Below are positions 22,115 to 29,504 of a stretch of 36,321 nt of DNA, in pieces (positions within the stretch are counted from its first letter, which is position 1; every line of letters starts with the position of its first letter). Under the pieces are notes generated by a model. It had not been told where the DNA came from. It did no database searches and saw nothing but the letters and a program-made list of their open reading frames with translations. The stretch spans positions 1-36,321 of the forward strand of contig CAIXXY010000008.1 in NCBI GenBank assembly GCA_903923535.1, in the 5' to 3' direction. The stretch comes from Candidatus Staskawiczbacteria bacterium (lineage in GTDB: Bacteria > Patescibacteriota > Minisyncoccia > Minisyncoccales > Staskawiczbacteraceae). Made by a program: the position numbers and the translations under genes.

Positions 22115-25100
22115 TTAGCTTTTTAAAATATCATCAATTTTTTCCATGATTCGAGCTGTTTCTACTAACGCAATGATTATTTTTTGATAATGTTCAATAT
22201 CGTCGTTGGTTAGTTTGCGACCCTTGCGGTCTTTGAGCCACTTTTGAGCTGGCTGATAACCGCCTATATAAAAATTCCATGCAATTTCCGGAACATCGCC
22301 AAAATACTGTGTTTTGTTTATATAAACATTTCCGTTTTTATATTCAACCTTTTCAACAAGATTGTCTCCGGCAACAGAATAAGAAGTAATCGGCTTGTCT
22401 AATTTTGGCAATTCAAACAAATGCAATTCGCGAAGTTCTTTCCCGAGTTCAGCAAGCTTTGCAAAAGTTTTTTTGTCGATTGGATACGGAACGCGAGGAA
22501 AATCTATTTTCAAAAATTCCTTGTACCTCTCGCGATATTTTGGCGAATGCAATACCGCATAAATATAATCCAAAATATCTTCGGGCGAAACTCTCCCAGT
22601 AATTTTTTCTATTCCAGATACAACTTCCCTTTTTAAGTTTGTAATTTTTGTTCCATCTTCGGCATATAAATAAAGTGGGAAAACATAATCAGTCCCAAGT
22701 GATCCGGGGTTTGAATAGGTTCTTAAATCAGAAATATATTTTGAAACTAGACATGTATCTTCGAAAATTTGGTTTCTACATGTTATCAAAATAATATTTT
22801 CTTTGTTTAAAATATTTTTATTTATTTTTTCCCTTGGGTAAGCAATTAATCCTTTCGATCTCTGCGTATAGGCGGTAAAACGGACATCGAATGGTCTATA
22901 TAAAATATTAGATACAGCATATCCTTTTAATAAATCCTTTTTTACCCAATCAACTTTCCAATCTCTCCCATCATCTGGTAAGCCATATTTTGCTCTTAAA
23001 ACTCCTGCTTCTAGATTTAAAATATCTTTAATTTTTTCTTCCTGCTCGATAGCCGTAAAAGAGATAGCAATATCATCTCTCTTCGTTTGTATTCCAGAAT
23101 TATTTTCTAAAAATATTTCGGTCATAGAAAATCCTTTTTCATATTCTTCGTGCGTAGAAAAATCCTTTGGAACGAAAAAATAATACGGCTCGGAATAATT
23201 AAGATTTTTCCACTTAATAGTTTTTAAGTCGCTTTTATCCAATGTCTCAAATTTTACCTCTCTTTTTCCATAAATTTCCGAATGGAAAACTTTACCCAAA
23301 CCTTTTTTCTCGCCCTCTTTGCGGACAAATATAGAAATGGAAACTCCTTGCATGATATTAAAAACATTTTCGTCCTTGCCACCATCGGAAGCTTTTTCTT
23401 TTTTCTTTGAATTTCCATGTAAATCTAAAATATAAATTTCGTCAAAAGTTTCAAGCAAGTGTTTTCTCATTTGCCTGTGAGTAATTCCGTCTATAAAAGA
23501 ATTATTGGTAATCATTGCAACGATTCCGCTTTTATTTTTTTCAATAAAATGCTCGGCAAAACGGATAAACTTTATGTAATCGTCGTCAAGGTTTATTTTT
23601 CGCTCACCAAGCCCTTTTTTATAATCCTTTATTAAATTTAAAATCCACTCACCCTTATTTGATGAGCTAATTGAATATGGCGGATTTCCAACCACAACCA
23701 TTATTGGTTTTTCATTTTTTATTTTCGACGCTTCTTTTGCTTCTTCGGCGATGCTGGCGGCAAAATCAAAAGCCAAGAGTTCGGGCTGTCTGCCGATGTC
23801 TTCAAGAGAATTTGTAAGATAAATTCCAAGACGCGCCTTGCCGGAGCGAGTTTCGTTAAAATACAAAAAACCAGTCTCTTTTAGGGCCATAGTTAATTTT
23901 AGATGAGCTATAGTATATGGTGCCATCATAAGCTCAAAACCATAAAGCCGGGGAAGTAAATTATGATGAACATACGATGGCCAACTGCCCTGCTGTTTGT
24001 TTTTTACTATCCTAATATAAATTTTTCTAATAACGTCGCTGATAAATGTTCCTGTGCCAACGGCAGGATCGATAATTTGAACCCGATGAACACCGCCCAC
24101 TGTTTTTGAAGTGTCAGCCAACCCCGAAGCAAGGCCGAATTCCTTTTCAAGTAAATAATCTACGGAACGCACAATAAATTGAACAACCGGAAGGGGCGTA
24201 TAATAAGCTCCCATTTTTTTTCGTAAAGTTTCGTCATATTCCTCCAGAAAATCTTCGTAAAAATGAATAACTGGATCCGGGCCCCTATGAGTATTACCCC
24301 ACAAATCTTTTTTAAAATATTGGTTCATAAGTTCTTGGACATCGGCATGGGAAAAAACCTCGCATAATTCATCAACAATATATGCAATACGCTTCTCGAA
24401 ACTTCGTCCTGCAATATGGTCAAAAAAATTTCCCAAAAATGGATTGGACGCTGGAATAAGGTCGCGAGCTTCTTGCCGAGTGAATGATCCTGGAGATTTA
24501 TCGTAGAACCTTGCAACAAAAAGACCATATACAAGTGTTTGTGCATACATATCCGCAAACGATTCTATTGTAAGATCGTGGACAAGAAGTTTTTTTATCG
24601 TTTCATATACGCGGAAAAGTTCATTGTTTTTATCTGATTCAACAGCCAAAAATTGTTTTATATTGTCTCTTATCCTACGAGCCTTGCCACCCATGATTTT
24701 TGCAAGGTGCTGACCAGATTTTATCTTTTCTTTCTGCGACTGAGAAAAATCAAAAAGTGTTTTGGTGACATGGTCATAATTTTCTGGAATTGGGTTGATT
24801 GTTCTATTTTTAATATCATATTCGGCTATTTTTATTGGTTCTTCATACTTAATTCCATTTCTATAAAAACGAAATTCTACATAATCCGTCAAAACTAAAT
24901 TCGTATATCCGTAATACCTTGCCATCTGTTCAGATTTCTCGACCTTATCTAAAGACACACCGATGTCTTTTGCCTCAATATATAAAATTGGTATTTCGTG
25001 ATTATAAACCACAAAATCCGGTTTATTACCGTCCATTGACTTTGCATCGTGATCAATTCTTGATACTTTTAAGGTTTCGAAAAACCCTTTGAGCAAGGAC

Positions 25101-25201
25101 TCAAAATCAGAACGATAACCCATTTCACTTGTTTCCTCGTGCGAAAATTTAGAGGCGACTGATTGGATATATTTTTCGAAAATATCTTTCATATTTTTCA
25201 T
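22115..25201 (-). CDS. Type IIG restriction-modification enzyme
   Basis: A single-chain restriction endonuclease and adenine methyltransferase, 1028 aa from ATG 25199-25201 (a GTG four codons earlier is possible; residue numbers here count from it). N-terminal PD-(D/E)XK nuclease: Asp66 (KPDF) and Glu80-Ala-Lys82 (YIEAKD). Helical linker ~160-330. Methyltransferase: GAYYTP (335-340), motif I DPAVGTGTF (382-390), GFELMMAPYTIAHLKL, and motif IV NPPY (510-513). The C-terminal ~400 aa would be target recognition. No helicase domain is present, which separates it from Type ISP enzymes. No separate methylase or specificity gene is needed. Confidence 0.9.
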   Translation of the reverse strand: MKNMKDIFEKYIQSVASKFSHEETSEMGYRSDFESLLKGFFETLKVSRIDHDAKSMDGNKPDFVVYNHEIPILYIEAKDIGVSLDKVEKSEQMARYYGYTNLVLTDYVEFRFYRNGIKYEEPIKIAEYDIKNRTINPIPENYDHVTKTLFDFSQSQKEKIKSGQHLAKIMGGKARRIRDNIKQFLAVESDKNNELFRVYETIKKLLVHDLTIESFADMYAQTLVYGLFVARFYDKSPGSFTRQEARDLIPASNPFLGNFFDHIAGRSFEKRIAYIVDELCEVFSHADVQELMNQYFKKDLWGNTHRGPDPVIHFYEDFLEEYDETLRKKMGAYYTPLPVVQFIVRSVDYLLEKEFGLASGLADTSKTVGGVHRVQIIDPAVGTGTFISDVIRKIYIRIVKNKQQGSWPSYVHHNLLPRLYGFELMMAPYTIAHLKLTMALKETGFLYFNETRSGKARLGIYLTNSLEDIGRQPELLAFDFAASIAEEAKEASKIKNEKPIMVVVGNPPYSISSSNKGEWILNLIKDYKKGLGERKINLDDDYIKFIRFAEHFIEKNKSGIVAMITNNSFIDGITHRQMRKHLLETFDEIYILDLHGNSKKKEKASDGGKDENVFNIMQGVSISIFVRKEGEKKGLGKVFHSEIYGKREVKFETLDKSDLKTIKWKNLNYSEPYYFFVPKDFSTHEEYEKGFSMTEIFLENNSGIQTKRDDIAISFTAIEQEEKIKDILNLEAGVLRAKYGLPDDGRDWKVDWVKKDLLKGYAVSNILYRPFDVRFTAYTQRSKGLIAYPREKINKNILNKENIILITCRNQIFEDTCLVSKYISDLRTYSNPGSLGTDYVFPLYLYAEDGTKITNLKREVVSGIEKITGRVSPEDILDYIYAVLHSPKYRERYKEFLKIDFPRVPYPIDKKTFAKLAELGKELRELHLFELPKLDKPITSYSVAGDNLVEKVEYKNGNVYINKTQYFGDVPEIAWNFYIGGYQPAQKWLKDRKGRKLTNDDIEHYQKIIIALVETARIMEKIDDILKS

Positions 25202-25341
25202 TAATTTAACCACAAATTAGACATTTTTTCAAATTTTTAGCTGATGGGTTATCGACTATCTAGGTCTGGACTACCTTGCACAATTGCGTCATTCCTTGAT
25301 GTAGAAAGGTCGAATATGTACTATTAAAAACTAACAAAATC

Positions 25342-26658
25342 ATGCAACAAACAACAACGCAATTCAGTGGCCACACGGCACCAACCATTGTCACTACTCC
25401 TATCAAGTACTGCCTTTATGCTCGAAAAAGCACTGAGTCCGAGGAACGCCAGATCTTGAGCATTGATAGCCAAATAAAAGAAATGTTGGCTGTCGCACAA
25501 CAAGGAAACCTGGATATTGTAGAAATCAAACGCGAATCCCATTCTTCAAAGGAGGTTGGTCAAAGACCTATATTTAACCAAATGATTTCCGAAGTCCGGG
25601 AAGGAAAATACAACGGCATTCTGACCTGGGCGCCAGACCGATTGAGCAGAAATGCCGGCGACTTAGGATCGATGGTTGATTTGATGGATCAGAAACTATT
25701 GGTGGAAATAAGAACACACAGCCAAGTGTTTACCAATAATCCAAACGAGAAGTTTCTGCTCATGATCCTCGGAAGCCAGGCAAAGCTAGAAAATGATAAT
25801 AGAGGTATAAATGTGAAACGTGGGATGAAAACAAAATGCGAAATGGGCTGGAGGCCTGGAACTGCTCCAACCGGGTATTTGAACGAAAAAAATGTAGACA
25901 AAAGGGGTCAGTGCCATCCGGATCCAAAAAGAGCTCCTATTATTAAGCAGGTATTTGAGAAAATAGCTTTCGAGCAATGGCCAGGCAGAAAAGTGCACGG
26001 CTGGCTAAAAAACATGGGTTTCAAAACTAAATACGGTAAGCCACTTAGCTTATCAAACATCTATCTTCTTCTAAGAAACTCATTTTACTACGGCGAATTT
26101 GAGTATCCGAAAAAGAGTAATCAATGGTATCAGGGGAAGCACACTCCAATAATCACTAAAGAATTATTTGATAAGGCACAAGCAGTAATAAACGCAAACC
26201 TTATACCAAAAGTTGAATCAAGAGAATTCGCATTCACTAAAATGATAAAATGCGGACACTGCGGATCAGGAATATCAGCCGAAGAAAAAATGAAACAGCT
26301 CAAAAGTGGCGGATTCAACAAACACATTTATTATTTCTGCACAAAAGGGAAAGGATTGGAGTGCGATAACCCACGAATTAATGAGCCGGATTTAATCAAC
26401 GAACTGGTGAATCTAATAGACAGAATAAATCTAGATGAACTAGGAATTAAATCGCGAATCAACCAAGAGATTGCAAGATTCAATAAATTCAGAATCGGAG
26501 TGCTTGGTTACAAACAAGAAGCTCACGAGTCAGGGGTCAATGCAAAAAATTACGTAAAATATTTACTCAAAGAAGGAACACTAATTGAAAAACGCGAACT
26601 ACTATTTTTTCTGAAAAGCAAACTAATTCTGAAAGATAAAAAGATTGTTCTTGAGTAG
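25342..26658 (+). CDS. Serine recombinase (site-specific integrase)
   Basis: 438 aa. Resolvase domain (~20-165) with the nucleophile Ser30 (YARKST), the SIDSQ segment and LTWAPDRLSRN. Recombinase domain (~190-300) with GTAPTGYLNE and YYGEF, then a zinc ribbon (KCGHCGSGIS...YFCTKGKGLECDNP) and a short helical tail. This is the large serine integrase class, though the C-terminal coiled coil is short. It probably integrated the island. It is the only mobility gene seen and is read toward the right att candidate, 64 bp past its stop. Confidence 0.92.
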   Translation: MQQTTTQFSGHTAPTIVTTPIKYCLYARKSTESEERQILSIDSQIKEMLAVAQQGNLDIVEIKRESHSSKEVGQRPIFNQMISEVREGKYNGILTWAPDRLSRNAGDLGSMVDLMDQKLLVEIRTHSQVFTNNPNEKFLLMILGSQAKLENDNRGINVKRGMKTKCEMGWRPGTAPTGYLNEKNVDKRGQCHPDPKRAPIIKQVFEKIAFEQWPGRKVHGWLKNMGFKTKYGKPLSLSNIYLLLRNSFYYGEFEYPKKSNQWYQGKHTPIITKELFDKAQAVINANLIPKVESREFAFTKMIKCGHCGSGISAEEKMKQLKSGGFNKHIYYFCTKGKGLECDNPRINEPDLINELVNLIDRINLDELGIKSRINQEIARFNKFRIGVLGYKQEAHESGVNAKNYVKYLLKEGTLIEKRELLFFLKSKLILKDKKIVLE

Positions 26659-26670
26659 ATCTGCCAACTA

Positions 26671-26698
26671 AAAACCACTGAAAATCCAGTGGTTTTTA
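26671..26698 (+). terminator. Terminator after the integrase
   Basis: Stem AAACCACTG/CAGTGGTTT with a loop of about six bases and a T-rich end on the plus strand; 13 bp beyond the integrase stop. Confidence 0.85.
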
Positions 26699-26721
26699 TC
26701 TTCTAAAATCCTAAAAATTAA

Positions 26722-26736
26722 CGAGGGCTCTCGGTC
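26722..26736. other. Candidate right attachment site
   Basis: CGAGGGCTCTCGGTC, a near-exact direct repeat of 7502-7516. It lies 18 bp beyond the 3' end of tRNA-Trp, a typical integration spot. Confidence 0.4.
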
Positions 26737-26754
26737 GCTAGAATGCGCACTAAC

Positions 26755-26828
26755 TGGCAGGGGCAGAGGGAATCGAACCCCCGTCCGCGGTTTTGGAGAC
26801 CGCTATTTTACCACTAAACTATGCCCCT
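26755..26828 (-). tRNA. tRNA-Trp(CCA)
   Basis: 74 nt with encoded CCA: acceptor AGGGGCA/TGCCCCT, anticodon arm GCGGT-CTCCAAA-ACCGC with anticodon CCA, T-arm GGGGG-TTCGATT-CCCTC, discriminator G. It is the only tRNA in this window with CCA in the DNA. A promoter lies ~80 bp upstream. Confidence 0.95.
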
Positions 26829-26906
26829 ATGTTTTTTTAAAATTCTAAATCCCAAATGCCAAACCCCAAAAAGATAACGGATCTAAAATCAACATTTTAT
26901 TCTATA

Positions 26907-26935
26907 AATATAACATAAAAAGAACATTTTTTCAA
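26907..26935 (-). promoter_or_regulatory. Promoter of tRNA-Trp, TTGAAA-17-TATATT
   Basis: On the minus strand -35 TTGAAA (26930-26935), spacer 17, -10 TATATT (26907-26912). It is preceded by AAGGTGAAGAG, the same element as at two other promoters in the window. Confidence 0.7.
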
Positions 26936-26963
26936 CTCTTCACCTTTATCAGTTCAATAAAAT

Positions 26964-27557
26964 TTACTGTTTAAATTTCAAAAAAGGATTTTCCATGTCA
27001 AAAGTAACTTCAGAAACATGATTGTTGAAAATATCTTCCGGCAAATTGTATTTTTTACTGTAAATCGTGTCAGTAGAGCAAAACATCGCCTTTGAATAAT
27101 CCAATCCAAGTCTTTCTGCAACATTTTTTACTGCTTGTTCGGACTTGCCTTCTATTTCTATGAATGGTTCCAAAAATGGCCAATCGTCAATTGTTATTTC
27201 AACATCATCTAGCATCCATAATTCTCTTTTATTTTCCTGATATGCTTTTTTTCTGCAACCTGTTTCAGACAAAAATTTAACTCCTTTATCAAAATTATCT
27301 ATCTTCAAGCAAATTTCTTTTTGATTTTCTATTTTATCGCCATCAACCACTTTCAAACTCATTGTTATTTTGTCTCCCTCATCCCTGACTCTTATCCACC
27401 CGCCTTTAATTTCGTGGCCTTCGGGTAAATTAAAAACAACCCTTTTCTGAAAAAATTCCGGCTTTATTAATTTCGCCCCAATTTTTTCTAATTTTTTGCG
27501 GTATTCGCTTTTATCAATATTTATAAAAGTTGCCTCGTATTCTATTTCCATTTTCAA
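26964..27557 (-). CDS. CYTH-domain protein
   Basis: 197 aa. CYTH enzymes form a beta-barrel that binds triphosphates and metals. Visible are the N-terminal EIEYEA (the family usually has ExExK), the GGWIRVRDEGDKITMSLK strands, KRELWMLDDVEITIDDWPFLEPFIEIEG, and a Lys-rich end. It resembles class IV adenylate cyclase or thiamine-triphosphatase-like members common in CPR; substrate cannot be told. The last Lys of ExExK appears to be missing, so activity is uncertain. Confidence 0.85.
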   Translation of the reverse strand: MKMEIEYEATFINIDKSEYRKKLEKIGAKLIKPEFFQKRVVFNLPEGHEIKGGWIRVRDEGDKITMSLKVVDGDKIENQKEICLKIDNFDKGVKFLSETGCRKKAYQENKRELWMLDDVEITIDDWPFLEPFIEIEGKSEQAVKNVAERLGLDYSKAMFCSTDTIYSKKYNLPEDIFNNHVSEVTFDMENPFLKFKQ

Positions 27558-27657
27558 AATATATTTTGTTAAATTTTAACACAAAATTAAAAGTAAAAAA
27601 AGTGCCCCGTCTATAATAGCCCGGGGCCTTGCATTTTCACCGAAGCGAAATTGCCTA

Positions 27658-28749
27658 TCAGGTTTCGATCACCCCGCGCATATGGCGGAGCATCTTCCAG
27701 AAATTACGAATGCTCAGTTCGAACACATTGGCGGGATTCTGTCCCGCCGGATTCACATCGTGTTCGAAGTAGATGACTTCCTGGCCGGCCCGATCCATCA
27801 AACCTACGGCCTCTTGTTGATCTTCCCATGTCTCCGGGCCACCCACGCCGACCGCCCAGTCCCAGTCGATAAGGATGGGAATGTCCTCGGGTTGAGTCCC
27901 CGAATCGAGCATGCTTTGGATGCTGGTTGGCAGCATCTGCCCGCTGTTGCCATGCACGAACATCGAGAACAGCCCGGCATCAATCGTCATCTTCACGCCC
28001 TCGGCAACGTCAATGCCCGACAGGAGAATATGCGCGAACTCGTTGTTGATGAACATGGCGATCCTGCCGAGCACCGCGTTCACGGCGTTGCAGAACTCGA
28101 TGGCCAACTTCAAGGTCATCAGGTAATCGATGCCCGGATCCCCGGGCTTCCATTCGAGCCACATCGTCCCGCCGGTCTTGCCTAACACATCCACCCAGAA
28201 GGCCAGCATCATATCCCAGGCCTTCTGAAACTCTATCGGCGGGCTGTCGGGATCATCCACCCGGCGCGCCGTCCATGCCGGCCACCAGATATTAATGCCG
28301 GCGCCAAGTCCTTCGCTCTCGAGTTTCTGGGACCACTCGATGGCCTCCATGTGCAGATCCTTAGCCATAACGCGGTCGGCCGGATCCTTCGAGAGAATCC
28401 CGCCACGCTCAGCCCCCTTGAATCCGAACTGGGGTGCCGTCATGGCCACCCAGCGAGGATACTTTTCGTTGTAGATTCCAGACCTGAGGTCATGATAGCT
28501 GATGGCCATCGGGGAATTGTGTTTCTTATATTTCCCGATACTTGTCCGAATCTCGTGCAGGATGTGACCCGAACTGCGAAGTTCCTCGGCGCCCTTCAAT
28601 CCGAGACGCTTGCTTAGCTTCTTGACCGCCAACAATCTGTTGGATACTTCGGGAATTCCCGCAGTAACAATATTCCCGCCGAACTTGGCGGAAAATGCCC
28701 GCTCTCCCAGCGCCCATGCGGGCACCGAATGGATAAACTGCGTCAACAT
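27658..28749 (-). CDS. TIM-barrel sugar isomerase, GC-rich and probably acquired
   Basis: 363 aa from ATG 28747-28749, which follows a good AGAGGAGA ribosome site; a GTG 17 codons earlier has none. The GINIWWPAWTARR, LEWKPGDPGIDY, NNEFAHILLSG, DWDWAVGVGG and YFEHDVNPAGQNP segments supply the Glu, Asp and His residues of a xylose/L-rhamnose isomerase-type metal site. It is visibly much richer in G and C than every neighbour, with GC-ending codons, so it looks horizontally acquired. It has its own promoter. Substrate is unknown; sugar isomerisation is inferred from the fold. Confidence 0.75.
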   Translation of the reverse strand: MLTQFIHSVPAWALGERAFSAKFGGNIVTAGIPEVSNRLLAVKKLSKRLGLKGAEELRSSGHILHEIRTSIGKYKKHNSPMAISYHDLRSGIYNEKYPRWVAMTAPQFGFKGAERGGILSKDPADRVMAKDLHMEAIEWSQKLESEGLGAGINIWWPAWTARRVDDPDSPPIEFQKAWDMMLAFWVDVLGKTGGTMWLEWKPGDPGIDYLMTLKLAIEFCNAVNAVLGRIAMFINNEFAHILLSGIDVAEGVKMTIDAGLFSMFVHGNSGQMLPTSIQSMLDSGTQPEDIPILIDWDWAVGVGGPETWEDQQEAVGLMDRAGQEVIYFEHDVNPAGQNPANVFELSIRNFWKMLRHMRGVIET

Positions 28750-29045
28750 GGTGCGAAATCTCCTCTTCACTTTTCGACCTTCTCCGCTTACCCGGCACAC
28801 TTTGTACCAGAACCAATAAGCGAAGAATAACTACACTACAACTATCTATAGTAACAGCTGTCTGATAACAACTGTAGATGTAAATGTGCGAAACAATATT
28901 ATTAGTCTAATAGTTTTTAAAAATTTTGTCAACTCTTCACCTTTTCACAAATACTTTTGTTAATTCAATATAATATCATCATACTTTTTTTGTTTATCAT
29001 AAAATATTTCCAACATTAAGGTGAAGAGTCAACCCAGCAGTAACT
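28750..29045. other. Isomerase upstream region with inverted AAGGTGAAGAGT arms
   Basis: About 300 bp without a gene. It holds the isomerase promoter (28904-28932) and an inverted repeat whose arms carry GTCAACTCTTCACCTT (28928-28943) and its complement at 29017-29032. Between the arms is an AT-rich stretch with AATATAATATCATCAT. Nothing else is evident. Confidence 0.55.
28904..28932 (-). promoter_or_regulatory. Promoter of the isomerase gene, TTGACA-17-TAGACT
   Basis: -35 TTGACA (28927-28932), 17-bp spacer, weak -10 TAGACT (28904-28909). AAGGTGAAGAG precedes the -35 as at 26907-26935 and, with one extra A, at 252-280. Confidence 0.5.
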
Positions 29046-29046
29046 A

Positions 29047-29076
29047 AAAAGTCCGGACTTATAACCCGGACTTTTA
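29047..29076 (-). terminator. Terminator of the two-component operon
   Basis: AAAAGTCCGG/CCGGACTTTT stem with a 9-nt loop and T-run on the minus strand, just past the response-regulator stop. Confidence 0.85.
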
Positions 29077-29088
29077 TATTAATTTAAA

Positions 29089-29463
29089 TTATTTTATATT
29101 TAACTTTTCTTTAACCCTAACAACAATATCATCCGCGCTTGTGTCAGCTTTAACAATGTAATCTGTCGCGGTTTCTGCCGCTTCGCTAACATGCTCTATA
29201 TCGCTCATATTTGTCAAAAATATGATCGGCACCTGCATATTAGATTCTCTTAGTTTTTTAGCCATAGTTATTCCGTCCATTTTAGGCATTGTGATATCTA
29301 AAAGAATCAAATCAGGCTTTTCTTCATCTACAGCAGATAGACCCTCCTCTCCATTTCCGGCGGTAACCACAATAAATCCCGCATCCCTAAGGGTCTCTGA
29401 AAGAATAAAAAGATAACTTTTAGTGTCATCTACGATAAGAATTTTTTTATTTAAATCTGCCAT
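29089..29463 (-). CDS. Response regulator, receiver domain only
   Basis: 124 aa, CheY-like. Acidic pair Asp12/Asp13 (IVDDTKS), phospho-acceptor Asp56 (LILLDITMP), conserved Thr (IIFLTNMS), and Lys in YIVKADT. There is no output domain, so it would act by protein contact or pass phosphate on. The gene is 41 bp downstream of the histidine kinase on the same strand, which makes them a pair. Confidence 0.92.
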   Translation of the reverse strand: MADLNKKILIVDDTKSYLFILSETLRDAGFIVVTAGNGEEGLSAVDEEKPDLILLDITMPKMDGITMAKKLRESNMQVPIIFLTNMSDIEHVSEAAETATDYIVKADTSADDIVVRVKEKLNIK

Positions 29464-29504
29464 TTGATTTTAAAAAATTTTAATATTTTTATGTTTTTAT
29501 TTTT

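Noticed and set aside
27682-28185. Long plus-strand ORF opposite the isomerase gene
   Set aside because: It is a mirror frame of a GC-rich gene; the minus strand encodes a recognisable TIM barrel with a ribosome site.
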